A stretch of 47,354 nucleotides of DNA from Chloroflexota bacterium (lineage in GTDB: Bacteria; Chloroflexota; Limnocylindria; Limnocylindrales; CSP1-4), in NCBI GenBank assembly GCA_021786265.1, contig JAJYNP010000089.1, forward strand, positions 1 through 47,354. Reading direction: 5' to 3'. Each line of letters opens with the position of its first letter. The stretch's first letter is position 1. The translations under genes and the position numbers were made by a program. Below, piece after piece: positions 31,029-39,513 of the stretch. The notes beneath the pieces were generated by a model. That model was given only the letters and a program-made list of their open reading frames with translations, had not been told where the DNA came from and made no database searches.

Positions 31029-32342
31029 ATGCCCGGGATCGACCCGAGCTTTCCCGTGGTCCGCTTCGCCGAGCGCCGCCTGGCGAATGGATTGCGCATC
31101 ATCGTCGCGCCCGACCATCTCGCACCCGTGGTCGCGATCAACGTCTGGTACGACGTGGGATCGAAGCACGAGCCTCCCGGCCGGACCGGCTTCGCGCATC
31201 TGTTCGAGCACCTGATGTTCCAGGGGTCGCGCCATGTCGGCAAGGCGGAGCACCTGGCGATCGTGCAGGCGGCGGGCGGCGTGGTGAACGGCACCACGTA
31301 CTTCGACCGGACGAACTACTTCGAGACACTGCCGTCGCACCGCTTCGAGCTCGGCCTCTGGCTCGAGGCGGACCGCATGGCGACCCTGCTGGACGCGGTC
31401 AACCAGGAGAATCTGGACAACCAGCGGGACGTGGTCAAGAACGAGAAACGGCAGAGCTACGACAACCGGCCCTACGGTTCGTTCTACGAGCACCTGCTCG
31501 CGGCCGTCATGCCCCCGGACCATCCGTACCACCACACCCCGATCGGCTCCACGACGGACCTCGATGCGGCCTCGATCGAGGACGTCCGGTCTTTCTTCCG
31601 CACCTACTACGCGCCCGACAACGCGGTCCTGGCGATCGCCGGCGACGTGGATCCCGATGAAGCGTTCGAGGCCGCGCAGCGCCTGTTCGAGCCCATCCAG
31701 CCCAGCCCGGGGATCCCGCCGCTCGGCGATCTCAGCCTCCCGTCGCACATCGGGCACGCGGTGCGCGAAGAGATCCCCGACCGGGTGCCGCTGGTGCGGG
31801 TCCACTTCGGGTACCGCACGCCACCGTTCGGCACGCCTGCCTTCGACGCGCTGGAGGTCGCGACGCAGATCGCGGCCGGAGGCCAGGGAAGCCGGCTGTA
31901 CCGGCGGCTCGTCCGGGAGCTCTGCATCGCCCAGGACGTCGTGCTGTTCATGCTGCCGCTGGTCGAGGGTGCATCGGTGCTCGCCGGATGGGCGACCGTG
32001 CGGCCGGGGAGCGATGCGGCGACCGTCGAGGCCGCGTTCCGCCTGGAGCTGGAGCGGCTGGCCAGCGAGCCGGTGACCGAGGACGAACTGATGCGGGCCC
32101 GTGCGCTGATCGAATCGGAGGAGCTCGCCGCGTTCGGCCGGGTCGAGGAGGTGGCGGACCGGCTCGCCATGTACGCGACCCTGTTCGACCGTCCAGGGAT
32201 GGTGAACGAACAGCTTGGCCGGTACCTGGCCGTCGACGCAGCGGCGATCCACCGGGTGATGTCCGAGGTGGTCCGGCCCGACAACGTCGCGGTGCTCACG
32301 TACGTCCCGGCGGCCGGCTCTGAGCAGGAGGTGGCGGCGTGA
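31029..32342 (+). CDS. M16-family zinc peptidase (active subunit)
   Basis: A protein of 437 aa. It has the inverted zinc motif H-L-F-E-H (His57, Glu60, His61) with the distal ligand expected about 76-78 residues on, where Glu139 in V-K-N-E-K-R sits. The N-terminus N-G-L-R-I-I-V-A-P-D-H is typical of the PqqL/processing-peptidase-like branch. No signal peptide is visible, so it may act in the cytosol or be exported another way. The ATG is 5 nt after GGAGG. Its stop overlaps the GTG of a second M16 gene, the usual catalytic/non-catalytic pair. Confidence 0.92.
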   Translation: MPGIDPSFPVVRFAERRLANGLRIIVAPDHLAPVVAINVWYDVGSKHEPPGRTGFAHLFEHLMFQGSRHVGKAEHLAIVQAAGGVVNGTTYFDRTNYFETLPSHRFELGLWLEADRMATLLDAVNQENLDNQRDVVKNEKRQSYDNRPYGSFYEHLLAAVMPPDHPYHHTPIGSTTDLDAASIEDVRSFFRTYYAPDNAVLAIAGDVDPDEAFEAAQRLFEPIQPSPGIPPLGDLSLPSHIGHAVREEIPDRVPLVRVHFGYRTPPFGTPAFDALEVATQIAAGGQGSRLYRRLVRELCIAQDVVLFMLPLVEGASVLAGWATVRPGSDAATVEAAFRLELERLASEPVTEDELMRARALIESEELAAFGRVEEVADRLAMYATLFDRPGMVNEQLGRYLAVDAAAIHRVMSEVVRPDNVAVLTYVPAAGSEQEVAA

Positions 32343-33817
32343 CCGGCCCGGCCTCCACCCCGGGACGGCCCCATGCAGCCGGGAGCCTGGACGTTCTCGA
32401 CGTCCGCCCTCTCCCCGGGCAGCCGCACGCATATCACTTCCCGGGCTTCACCCGCACCGTCCTTCCCAACGGGCTTACCGTGCTTGTCTCGCACCTGCCC
32501 GGGCGCCCGTTGCTGACGGCGCAGCTCCTGCTCGATGGTGGCGCGGGGGCCGAGGATCCTGCGCGCGCCGGCGTGACGGCCCTGACCGCGGAGACGCTGA
32601 CGGAGGGGACCGCGCACCACGACGCCATCGGCCTCATCGAGGCCGCGGAGCGGCTGGGCGCGGGAATCCAGGCGGGGGCCGGATGGGAGACCACGGTCGG
32701 GACGGTCGACGTCCCGCGCCGGAACCTGGCGGCGGCGCTCGACCTGCTGGCCGAGGTGATGCTCGAGCCGACCTTCCCGGACGCGGAGGTCGTCCGGCTG
32801 CGCGACGAGCGGGTCAACGACCTGCTTCAGGCACGCGCCGACCCCCGGCGGCGTGCCGAGTGGGCGTTCGCGGCCACCATCTACGCGCCGGGCTCGCCCT
32901 TCGCGCGCCCGGCCGCGGGGACCGAGGAGACGGTGCCCACCCTCGACCGCGACACGATCGCGGCCCGCTACCCGGAGCTGCTGGACCCCCGGCGGGCCAC
33001 GTTCCTCGTCGCCGGCGACGTGGAGGGCCTCCCGGTGGTGGACCTGGTCGGCGAACGGTTCGGCGGGTGGACCGCGCGCAGCCAGCTGCGCGACGTCGCG
33101 CCGCTCGACGCGACCCCCCATCCGGCGGGCCGCCGGATGGTGATCGTCGACCGGCCGGGCTCGCCGCAGGCTGAGGTCAGGATCGGCCACGTGGGGCTGG
33201 CCAGGCGGATCCCCGACTACCACGCGGTCGTGGTGATGAGCGCGATCCTGGGTGGCCTGTTCGACTCCCGCCTGCAGCGGCTGCTCCGGGAGGAGCGCGG
33301 CTACACGTACGGGGTGCACGCCGGCTTCGATCTTCGCCGCGTCCCCGGCCCGTTCGCCGTGCGGATGGCGGTGCAGACGGAGGTCACGGTGCCCGCCGTT
33401 CGCGACGCGCTCGATGTGCTCGCCCGCATGCCGGCCGAGCCGCCGACCCCGCAGGAGCTCGACGCGGCCCGCGATTTCCTGATCGGCGTCTTCCCGCTGC
33501 GATTCGAATCCGCGTCGCAGGTCGTGGCCGCGATCGCGGGGCTCGTCTCGCTCGGTCTGCCGGACGACGAGCTGGACCGCTACCGACCGGCCGTCGCGGC
33601 GGTGACCGGTGAGGAGGTCCTCGCGGCCGCCGCCCACGTACGCGTTGCCGACGCGAGCGTGGTGCTGGTGGGCGACGCGGCGCGCATCGAGCCGGGCCTC
33701 CGCGAGATGTTCGGCCCGGTCGAGATCGTGCGCGACCCGCTCCTGCCGGGGGCCGCGGTCGACTCCGGGGCGGGAGCCAACGGGCAGCCGCCCGCGCAGC
33801 ACCGCCCGGAGGCGTAG
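32339..33817 (+). CDS. M16-family peptidase-like protein (non-catalytic partner)
   Basis: A protein of 492 aa with the M16 fold but no H-x-x-E-H: the equivalent position reads A-G-V-T-A-L-T-A-E-T-L-T-E-G. The C-terminal substrate-pocket motif is kept in L-R-E-E-R-G-Y-T-Y-G-V, as is common in the inactive half of heterodimeric M16 peptidases. It begins N-G-L-T-V-L-V-S-H near residue 44 after an extra Pro-rich leader. The GTG at 32339 overlaps the preceding stop (GTGA), so the two subunits should be made in equal amounts. Confidence 0.9.
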   Translation: MTGPASTPGRPHAAGSLDVLDVRPLPGQPHAYHFPGFTRTVLPNGLTVLVSHLPGRPLLTAQLLLDGGAGAEDPARAGVTALTAETLTEGTAHHDAIGLIEAAERLGAGIQAGAGWETTVGTVDVPRRNLAAALDLLAEVMLEPTFPDAEVVRLRDERVNDLLQARADPRRRAEWAFAATIYAPGSPFARPAAGTEETVPTLDRDTIAARYPELLDPRRATFLVAGDVEGLPVVDLVGERFGGWTARSQLRDVAPLDATPHPAGRRMVIVDRPGSPQAEVRIGHVGLARRIPDYHAVVVMSAILGGLFDSRLQRLLREERGYTYGVHAGFDLRRVPGPFAVRMAVQTEVTVPAVRDALDVLARMPAEPPTPQELDAARDFLIGVFPLRFESASQVVAAIAGLVSLGLPDDELDRYRPAVAAVTGEEVLAAAAHVRVADASVVLVGDAARIEPGLREMFGPVEIVRDPLLPGAAVDSGAGANGQPPAQHRPEA

Positions 33818-33901
33818 ACGGCAGCCCGTCTGCCGGCGCTTCGGTCGCCGGACTATCGGCGCTTTCTGGTCGGCGTCTTCGTCTCCAACGTCGGGTCCTG
33901 G

Positions 33902-35062
33902 ATGCAGAGCACCGCCCTGGGGTGGCTCGTGCTCGCGATCACGAACTCGCCCGCCCTGCTGGGAGTGGTGTCCGCGGCCTCCACCGCGCCGGTCCTGCTC
34001 CTGTCGCTGTACGCGGGCGTGCTGGCCGACCGGGTCGACCGGCGGAAGTTGCTCTCGGGCAGCCAGATCGCGCAGGGCCTCTTCGCCGCCCTGCTCGCGA
34101 CCCTGACCATGGCCCACGTGATCGCGTTCTGGCAGATCGCGCTGCTCGCGCTGCTGGCGGGCACCGCCCAGGCCCTCGGAAGCCCGGCCTTCCAGGCCAT
34201 CGTGCCCGCCCTGGTGGGCCGGGAAGCGGTAGGGAACGCGATCGCGCTGAACAGCGCCCAGTTCAACCTGAGTCGTGTCATCGGGCCCGTCGTCGCCGGG
34301 GTGCTGGTGGGACTCGTGGGGGAGGCGACGAGCTTCTGGCTCAACGCCGTGAGCTTCGGCGCCGTCGTCTACGTGCTGACGACGATCCGGATGCCGCCCG
34401 ACGCGGCGCTCGACCGCGTCGAGCAGAGCGTGTGGGGGCACCTGGTGGACGGGCTGGACTACGTGCGGCGGCAGCGGGAGCTGCTCTACCTGCTGGTGCT
34501 TGCAGCGGTGCCGACCATCTTCCTGCTGCCGTACCTGACGCTGCTGCCTGTGTTCGCCCGCGACGTGCTGTCCATCGGAGCGCCGGGACTCGGCCTGCTC
34601 ACCGCGGCCATGGGGACCGGGGCGCTGCTGGGAGCGCTTGCCGTGGCGGTCCTGCGACCGGGTGGCGGCGATGGGCGGCTCATGCTCGGCGGGCTCGCGG
34701 TGATGGGGCTGGGTGTCGTGGCGTTCGCGCTGTCCAGATCGACCGCGCTTTCGTGCATGGCCCTCGCGGTCACAGGGGCGGCGCAGGTCTGGTACTTCAC
34801 CAGCGCCAACACCCTGGTGCAGCTGCTGTCGCCGGGCCGGCTGCGCGGACGAATCCTGAGCCTGTACGTCCTGACGTCGTTCGGGGTGATGCCGATCGGT
34901 AGCCTCGGCGCTGGCACGCTCGCCCAGCTGGTCGGCGCCCCGACCACCCTGGTCGTGGGGGCCGGGGTCGCCGCGGTCTGCGGTGGCGCAGCGGTGCTGG
35001 CATGCCCCGAGCTGCGGTCGCTGCACGGAACGGTGCTCCTCCCTCGCCGCGAGCAGGCCTGA
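33902..35062 (+). CDS. MFS transporter (MFS_3/EntS-like exporter); N-terminus begins upstream of the first canonical start
   Basis: 386 aa from ATG 33902, about 10-12 TM segments. Coding sequence clearly continues upstream in the same frame: codons 33830-33901 read L-P-A-L-R-S-P-D-Y-R-R-F-L-V-G-V-F-V-S-N, then V-G-S-W before the Met, which is exactly the usual first helix of MFS_3 transporters. Yet between the M16 stop (TAG 33815-33817, same frame) and 33902 there is no ATG, GTG or TTG. GGAGG at 33808-33812 sits 5 nt before ACG 33818; CTG 33830 is another option. Readthrough of the TAG or a sequencing error would also explain it. With the extension the protein is about 410 aa. The transport substrate is unknown. 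Confidence 0.85.
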   Translation: MQSTALGWLVLAITNSPALLGVVSAASTAPVLLLSLYAGVLADRVDRRKLLSGSQIAQGLFAALLATLTMAHVIAFWQIALLALLAGTAQALGSPAFQAIVPALVGREAVGNAIALNSAQFNLSRVIGPVVAGVLVGLVGEATSFWLNAVSFGAVVYVLTTIRMPPDAALDRVEQSVWGHLVDGLDYVRRQRELLYLLVLAAVPTIFLLPYLTLLPVFARDVLSIGAPGLGLLTAAMGTGALLGALAVAVLRPGGGDGRLMLGGLAVMGLGVVAFALSRSTALSCMALAVTGAAQVWYFTSANTLVQLLSPGRLRGRILSLYVLTSFGVMPIGSLGAGTLAQLVGAPTTLVVGAGVAAVCGGAAVLACPELRSLHGTVLLPRREQA

Positions 35063-35207
35063 CCGCCACGCCCGGTGGGCGCCTGCAACCTTTGTCGCGC
35101 CCCGTGCCTCAAGAGGTATGTGCGGGACCGCCCCAGGCGGCCGGCACCGATCAGGGCCGCGCGACGCGGCATCCAGGCGAGGATCAGCTCAGGTGAGGGC
35201 CAATCCC

Positions 35208-35708
35208 ATGCATCTGCCCGATGGACTCCGGATCATTCGCGGCGCCGCGGTCGCGACCGCCGCCGTCCTGGTGGTCGGCGGCGCCGCATTCGCGGCCCAG
35301 ACCGTGGTGGCTCCCAGGCCGGCGACGACGCTTTCGCTCCCCGGGGACGCGCCGACGGGCCCCGGCGCGGGTTCCACCCTCCGCCTCCGATTGGCCGGGG
35401 TGGCGACCCAGACGCCCGACCCGACGGAGACGCCCGATCCCACCGAGACGCCACGGGCGACCGAGACACCGGATCCGACCGATACGCCCGATCCCACCGA
35501 GACGCCACGGGCGGCCGAGACGCCCGACCCGACGGAGACGCCCGATCCCACCGACACTCCTGACGCCACCGAGCGTCCCGAAGGCGGCGACAGTGGCACC
35601 CAGGCGACGCCTGGCGGAACCTCGGGCGGGCAGGAGGACCGGGGCGGCACGTCGCCCACGAGCGCGCCCTCGAGCGGCGACGGCTCCGGGGGTCAGGGCG
35701 GCGACTAG
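35208..35708 (+). CDS. Surface-anchored Pro/Thr-repeat protein
   Basis: A protein of 166 aa. A single N-terminal hydrophobic segment (about residues 10-30: G-A-A-V-A-T-A-A-V-L-V-V-G-G-A-A-F) serves as signal or anchor. Residues about 67-125 are T-P-D-P-T-E hexads (T-P-D-P-T-E/D, T-P-R-A-T-E), followed by a Gly/Ser-rich tail. There is no enzymatic domain; it is likely a cell-wall or extracellular stalk. An in-frame GTG at 35193 is an alternative start; the ATG at 35208 has GAGGG about 8 nt upstream. It lies directly before an ECF sigma gene, so it may belong to its regulon. Confidence 0.65.
   Translation: MHLPDGLRIIRGAAVATAAVLVVGGAAFAAQTVVAPRPATTLSLPGDAPTGPGAGSTLRLRLAGVATQTPDPTETPDPTETPRATETPDPTDTPDPTETPRAAETPDPTETPDPTDTPDATERPEGGDSGTQATPGGTSGGQEDRGGTSPTSAPSSGDGSGGQGGD
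35411..35574 (+). repeat. 18-bp coding repeats (T-P-D-P-T-E hexads) with a 54-bp higher-order unit
   Basis: The basic unit is 18 bp (six codons). A 29-bp block beginning CGCCCGATCCCACC is repeated exactly at 35431-35459 and 35485-35513, 54 bp apart. Such an array can expand or contract by slippage without breaking the frame. Confidence 0.85.
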
Positions 35709-35722
35709 GGGGGAAGGTCCGC

Positions 35723-35728
35723 TACCAT
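35723..35728 (+). promoter_or_regulatory. TANNNT (-10-like) element, leaderless start of the ECF sigma gene
   Basis: TACCAT is followed by 7 nt (CGGTGGC) and the GTG at 35736. There is no Shine-Dalgarno at a useful distance. Confidence 0.45.
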
Positions 35729-35735
35729 CGGTGGC

Positions 35736-36278
35736 GTGGACGATCGCGCCCTCGTCGAGGCCGCCATCCGTGGCGATCAGCACGCGTTCGAGCAGATCGT
35801 CGAGCGCGAGACGGCGGCCGTCTTCCATGCCTGCTACCGCATCCTGGGGCGCCTGCACGACGCCGAGGACGCGGCCCAGGAGAGCTTCGTGACAGCCTAT
35901 CGGGCGCTGGGAACGTTCCGCGGCGAGGGCACGCTGTCTGCGTGGCTGGCGCGCATCGCCGTGCGGCACGCCCTCCGCGCGGCCACGCGCCGGCGCGAGG
36001 CCGTCCCCATCGACGCAGAGCCGGCCGGAAGCCTCGCGTCGGGCACCGGCGACCCGCTCGGGGACGCGCTCGACGCGGAACGCGGGCGCCTGGTCCGCGC
36101 TGCGGTGGCGGGGCTGCCGGAACCGTACCGCGAGATCGTCGCGCTGCGCTTCTTCGCTGACCTGTCGCTGGTCGAGATCGCGCAGACCACGGGTCGCCCG
36201 ATCGGGACGGTCAAGTCCTACCTGCACCGGGGGCTCGAGCGGCTACGCGACCGGCTGGGGGTGGAGGTGGCCGCGTGA
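35736..36278 (+). CDS. ECF-type RNA polymerase sigma factor
   Basis: A protein of 180 aa with region 2 (residues about 12-80, D-A-E-D-A-A-Q-E-S-F-V-T-A-Y-R-A) and region 4 (about 120-170, L-P-E-P-Y-R-E-I-V-A-L-R-F-F-A-D-L-S-L-V-E-I-A and G-T-V-K-S-Y-L-H-R-G). It lacks region 3, as ECF factors do. It directs RNA polymerase to stress or envelope promoters, normally held inactive by a partner anti-sigma factor. The next gene overlaps its stop (GTGA) and encodes a single-pass membrane protein that could be that partner. Confidence 0.93.
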   Translation: MDDRALVEAAIRGDQHAFEQIVERETAAVFHACYRILGRLHDAEDAAQESFVTAYRALGTFRGEGTLSAWLARIAVRHALRAATRRREAVPIDAEPAGSLASGTGDPLGDALDAERGRLVRAAVAGLPEPYREIVALRFFADLSLVEIAQTTGRPIGTVKSYLHRGLERLRDRLGVEVAA

Positions 36279-37015
36279 CGCGCGACGGTCCGCGCCCCGA
36301 TGTCGACGAACTCGACGATGCCGGGCTGCGCGCCGTGGCATCGGTGCTCGACCGGTACGCGGCTGCCGCGACACCGGCCGTCCCGGAAGCGCTGACGGAC
36401 AGGATCCTGACGGCCGTGGGCGCCGAAGCACCGCCATCGCCGGTGCGGCGGGTGCTGGACGCTGCCGCACCGTCCCGCTGGTCCGCGCTCCCCGCCGCGC
36501 TGGCAGACCTTCTCCGCGTGGCGATGGGCGTTGGACGTCCGGTCGCACTCGCGATCCGCGCGGAGGCGGTGGCACTGGTGCTCGTGATCGCACTCCTCGT
36601 CGTGGCCGGGGGCACCCTCGCCGCCGGAGGGGCAGGTGCCATCCTGGCGGCGCTCTCGGCACCGCGGTCCAGCCCCGCGGCGCCAGCGGTGGTCGGCACG
36701 CCGATGGCCGCGCCGAGCGAGGCCCCGGAAGAGCCGTCGCCCTCGCGGGCACCCTCGTCCTCGCCCTCACCCTCGGCGCGTGCGACTGTGCGCCCCGAAG
36801 AGGCACCCGGTGGGACCGTGTCCGGCCCGGCGCCTGCCCCGACGCCCACGCTAGGGCGCCCGGAGCCTGCCGAGACGCCGCAGGCGTCACGCGAGCCGGG
36901 AGGGTCCCCGTCCCCGGGGTCCACCGTGGAACCGTCCGGAGAACCGCCCGACGCATCGGCATCACCGGGCGACGCCGGCGCGAGTGCCGTGCCGGACGGA
37001 TCGCCGGGCCACTGA
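36275..37015 (+). CDS. Single-pass membrane protein, putative anti-sigma factor
   Basis: A protein of 246 aa. A cytoplasmic N-terminal part of about 95 residues (V-D-E-L-D-D-A-G-L-R-A-V-A-S-V-L and P-E-A-L-T-D-R-I-L) is followed by one TM (about 97-122). A Pro/Ser/Glu-rich extracytoplasmic tail fills the last 120 residues. Its place and 4-bp overlap with the sigma gene are those of an anti-sigma factor, but the zinc-binding H-x3-C-x2-C motif is missing, so it would be a zinc-independent type. The role is inferred from context, not from a recognised domain. The tail could sense the cell surface. Confidence 0.65.
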   Translation: MTRDGPRPDVDELDDAGLRAVASVLDRYAAAATPAVPEALTDRILTAVGAEAPPSPVRRVLDAAAPSRWSALPAALADLLRVAMGVGRPVALAIRAEAVALVLVIALLVVAGGTLAAGGAGAILAALSAPRSSPAAPAVVGTPMAAPSEAPEEPSPSRAPSSSPSPSARATVRPEEAPGGTVSGPAPAPTPTLGRPEPAETPQASREPGGSPSPGSTVEPSGEPPDASASPGDAGASAVPDGSPGH

Positions 37016-37188
37016 CCCGGGCGGACTCCACACCCGGACGGGCTGCCGTCCCGGAGCGGGCCACGGACTCGGCGCGCCGCTGACCCGGATGGGCCACGGA
37101 CCCGCCTCGTCTCGGCGGCCGGTGCCGCCCATCGTGCGCCGGCGTCGCCGTCATGTGCCCGCGACTTGCCGCGCCGTGGCAGGCCCGG

Positions 37189-37194
37189 TACGCT
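37189..37194 (+). promoter_or_regulatory. TANNNT (-10-like) element, leaderless start of the PfkB-like gene
   Basis: TACGCT is followed by 9 nt and the ATG at 37204. There is no Shine-Dalgarno. Confidence 0.45.
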
Positions 37195-37203
37195 GCTCGG
37201 CGG

Positions 37204-37809
37204 ATGATCGTAGTGCTCGGCCGGCCGCTCGCGGCACGGCCTCCGTTCATGGGTGCTCCGGCGACCGTGGTCCCGGGCGGCCTGTGCGTGGCGATCGCGC
37301 GCGCGGCCGTCGCGGCGGGCGCCTCTGTCGAACTCGTGGGCTCGATCGTGGACGATGCGGCGGGCGACGCGGTGGTGCTCGAGCTCGCCCGCGCCGGCGT
37401 CGGCCATGCCGCACTGCTCCGCGCGCCGGCTTCGCGGGCGCCCGACGGTGACGGGGGCGACGGCAGCCCCCTGCCGCCACTGGACGAGGGCGACGTGCAG
37501 CTCGGGCTCGACTATCTCCTGGAGTTCACCGTCCTGCTGCTGGCGGAGCAGCTGGGCCCGGCTGCCGAGGCCGTGGCGGTCGATGCCGCTGTGTTCCGCG
37601 GTGCCCAGGTCGTAGCCGTGGTGCCGCACGGTGCGTCGCCCAGCGACCGTCTCGCCGGCGTCGCCACCGTCCTCGAGGCCCCCGACGAGGATGGCGGCGC
37701 CTTTGCCTGGATGATCGGGCGCTTCGCCGCGGAGCTGGATCGCGGCGCGGCGCCGGCGGACGGCTTCACGCGGGCGGCGGCCGCGACCGGCTGGGAGCGA
37801 CGGCCGTGA
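37204..37809 (+). CDS. PfkB/ribokinase-like protein, shortened and catalytically altered
   Basis: A protein of 201 aa against about 300 for the family. The N-terminal half keeps the ribokinase pattern (G-G-L-C-V-A-I-A-R-A-A-V-A-A-G-A-S-V-E-L-V-G, D-D-A-A-G-D, L-x-x-A-G-V-G). At the C-terminus the ATP/anion-hole motif D-T-x-G-A-G-D-A-F is replaced by A-P-D-E-D-G-G-A-F, so the catalytic Asp is lost. A central stretch of about 80-100 residues is also missing. It may bind a sugar or nucleotide without phosphorylating it. The stop overlaps the GTG of the histidine kinase (GTGA), which suggests a sensory partner (inference). Confidence 0.7.
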   Translation: MIVVLGRPLAARPPFMGAPATVVPGGLCVAIARAAVAAGASVELVGSIVDDAAGDAVVLELARAGVGHAALLRAPASRAPDGDGGDGSPLPPLDEGDVQLGLDYLLEFTVLLLAEQLGPAAEAVAVDAAVFRGAQVVAVVPHGASPSDRLAGVATVLEAPDEDGGAFAWMIGRFAAELDRGAAPADGFTRAAAATGWERRP

Positions 37810-39494
37810 CCCGCGCCGCGCTGGCCGCGCTGGACGCGGCAGATGCCGGGGACCAGGCCTCGTCGCCTCCGACGCCAGCGCCGGCCGGGGCGTCCGTTGC
37901 CGGAGTGGCGCCCGTGGCGCCCGCCGGCCGGGGATCCGACGCCCGGGCGCGAGGAAGCCGGAGATCCCGGGCCGACCGCGTGCCGACCGCGGACGCGGCG
38001 CTCGCCGGCCTGGTCGATGCCATGGGCACATGGCTGAGGACGCCGACACCGCCCGAGCGCCGGCGCCTGTCGAGCGAGCTCGGTGCGTACGCCGAGGTGC
38101 ACGGCCTCGCCGGGCTGCGACTCGTGCTGCGGCCGCCGTTGCCCGCGGTCGAGCTGGGGACCGGCTCGCTGCGCCGCCTGCCTTCACGGGACCGCGTGCC
38201 CGGGCTCGAACGCCGTGTGCTGCAGTCCGCCGACGGGTCGGGGGAACTCGGCGAGGTGATCGTGGATGGGCGGCGTGACGCGGCGACCGCGGCCGCGAGG
38301 ATCCTGGAGCTCGCCGCGTCGCGGGCACGTGCGGTCGCCAGAGCGCGGGCGGGCGAGGACGAGCTCGCGGCGCTCGACGAGGCGACGCGCGGGATCGCCG
38401 GCGTCCTGTCGGCGGAGCGGGTGCTGCAGCAGATCGTGGACAACGTCCGGCGGCTGGTCGGAGCCAGGTACGCCGCCCTCGGTGTCGTCAATGAGCAACG
38501 CCAGATCGACCCGTTCATCACGAGCGGCCTGAGCCGCGCGGAGCGCGAGCGGATCGGACCGCCGCCGCGCGGGCATGGCCTCCTCGGCCTGATCATCGAG
38601 GAGGGCCGCGCGATCCGGGTGCCCGACATCTCGAGTCACCCTCGAAGCGCGGGCTTCCCCCCCAATCATCCATCGATGCGCTCGCTGCTCGGCGTGCCCA
38701 TCTCAGTGCGGGGACGCGTGCTCGGGAACCTGTACCTGACCGATAAGGAGGACGGCGCGCCGTTTACGGACAAGGACCAGCGGCTCGTCGAGCTGTTCGC
38801 CGCTCACGCCGGGATCGCCATGGAGAACGCCCGGCTCCACGAGCAGGAGCAGCGCCTGGCGATCCTCGAGGAGCGCCAGCGCATCGGGCGCGACCTGCAC
38901 GACGGCGTGATCCAGAGCATCTACGCGGTCGGGCTCATGCTCGACGACGCCCTCGAGGTGGTGCCGGAGGATCCCGAGGGTGCATCCGAGAAGATCGAGC
39001 ACGCCATCGAGTCGATCAACCTGACCATCCGCGACATCCGGAACTTCATCTTCGGCCTTCGGCCCGAACCGCTGGACCAGGCGGGGCTGGTCGAGGCGCT
39101 GGCAGCGATGGCCGAGGAGTTCCGCGTCAACACCATGATCGACATCGCGCTGGAGGTGAATGGGCCGGCCGACTTCGAGATGCCCGCCGACGACACGATG
39201 CAGATGCTGCACCTCACCCGGGAAGCGCTCAGCAACGTGGCCCGGCACGCCCGTGCGACCCACGCGGAGATCCGGCTCGCGGCGAACGAGCGTGCGCTCG
39301 AGCTCGCCATCGTCGATGATGGCGTCGGATTCGACCCGACCGCTCGACGCGGGCCGGGTCACATGGGCCTCGGTAACATGCGAACGCGCGCGGCCGAGCT
39401 CGGCGGCGAGCTCCTGGTTGAGAGTGCCGTGGGGCGCGGGACCCGGGTGGCGGTCCGGGTGCCACTCGGGGGAGCCGCGTCCGGCGCGGCGTGA
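37806..39494 (+). CDS. GAF-domain sensor histidine kinase (DevS/NarX-like, HisKA_3)
   Basis: A protein of 562 aa. There is an Ala/Pro/Arg-rich disordered N-terminus (1-60), then an uncharacterised helical part (60-190). A GAF domain (about 205-345) contains G-V-P-I-S-V-R-G-R-V-L-G-N-L-Y-L-T-D-K. A HisKA_3 dimerisation domain has phospho-acceptor His365 in R-I-G-R-D-L-H-D-G-V-I-Q, and a HATPase_c has N-box E-A-L-S-N-V-A-R-H-A and G-box G-H-M-G-L-G-N-M. No TM is present, so it senses a cytosolic signal; DevS-type GAFs bind heme, but I cannot prove that here. The partner regulator follows 19 bp downstream. Confidence 0.92.
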   Translation: MTRAALAALDAADAGDQASSPPTPAPAGASVAGVAPVAPAGRGSDARARGSRRSRADRVPTADAALAGLVDAMGTWLRTPTPPERRRLSSELGAYAEVHGLAGLRLVLRPPLPAVELGTGSLRRLPSRDRVPGLERRVLQSADGSGELGEVIVDGRRDAATAAARILELAASRARAVARARAGEDELAALDEATRGIAGVLSAERVLQQIVDNVRRLVGARYAALGVVNEQRQIDPFITSGLSRAERERIGPPPRGHGLLGLIIEEGRAIRVPDISSHPRSAGFPPNHPSMRSLLGVPISVRGRVLGNLYLTDKEDGAPFTDKDQRLVELFAAHAGIAMENARLHEQEQRLAILEERQRIGRDLHDGVIQSIYAVGLMLDDALEVVPEDPEGASEKIEHAIESINLTIRDIRNFIFGLRPEPLDQAGLVEALAAMAEEFRVNTMIDIALEVNGPADFEMPADDTMQMLHLTREALSNVARHARATHAEIRLAANERALELAIVDDGVGFDPTARRGPGHMGLGNMRTRAAELGGELLVESAVGRGTRVAVRVPLGGAASGAA

Positions 39495-39513
39495 GAGCGA
39501 TCGGAGGAAGACC

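Noticed and set aside
31607..35026. Antisense open frame of 1139 codons across the two M16 genes and the MFS gene
   Set aside because: It spans three clear sense genes and reads as low-complexity Arg/Gln/His-rich sequence.
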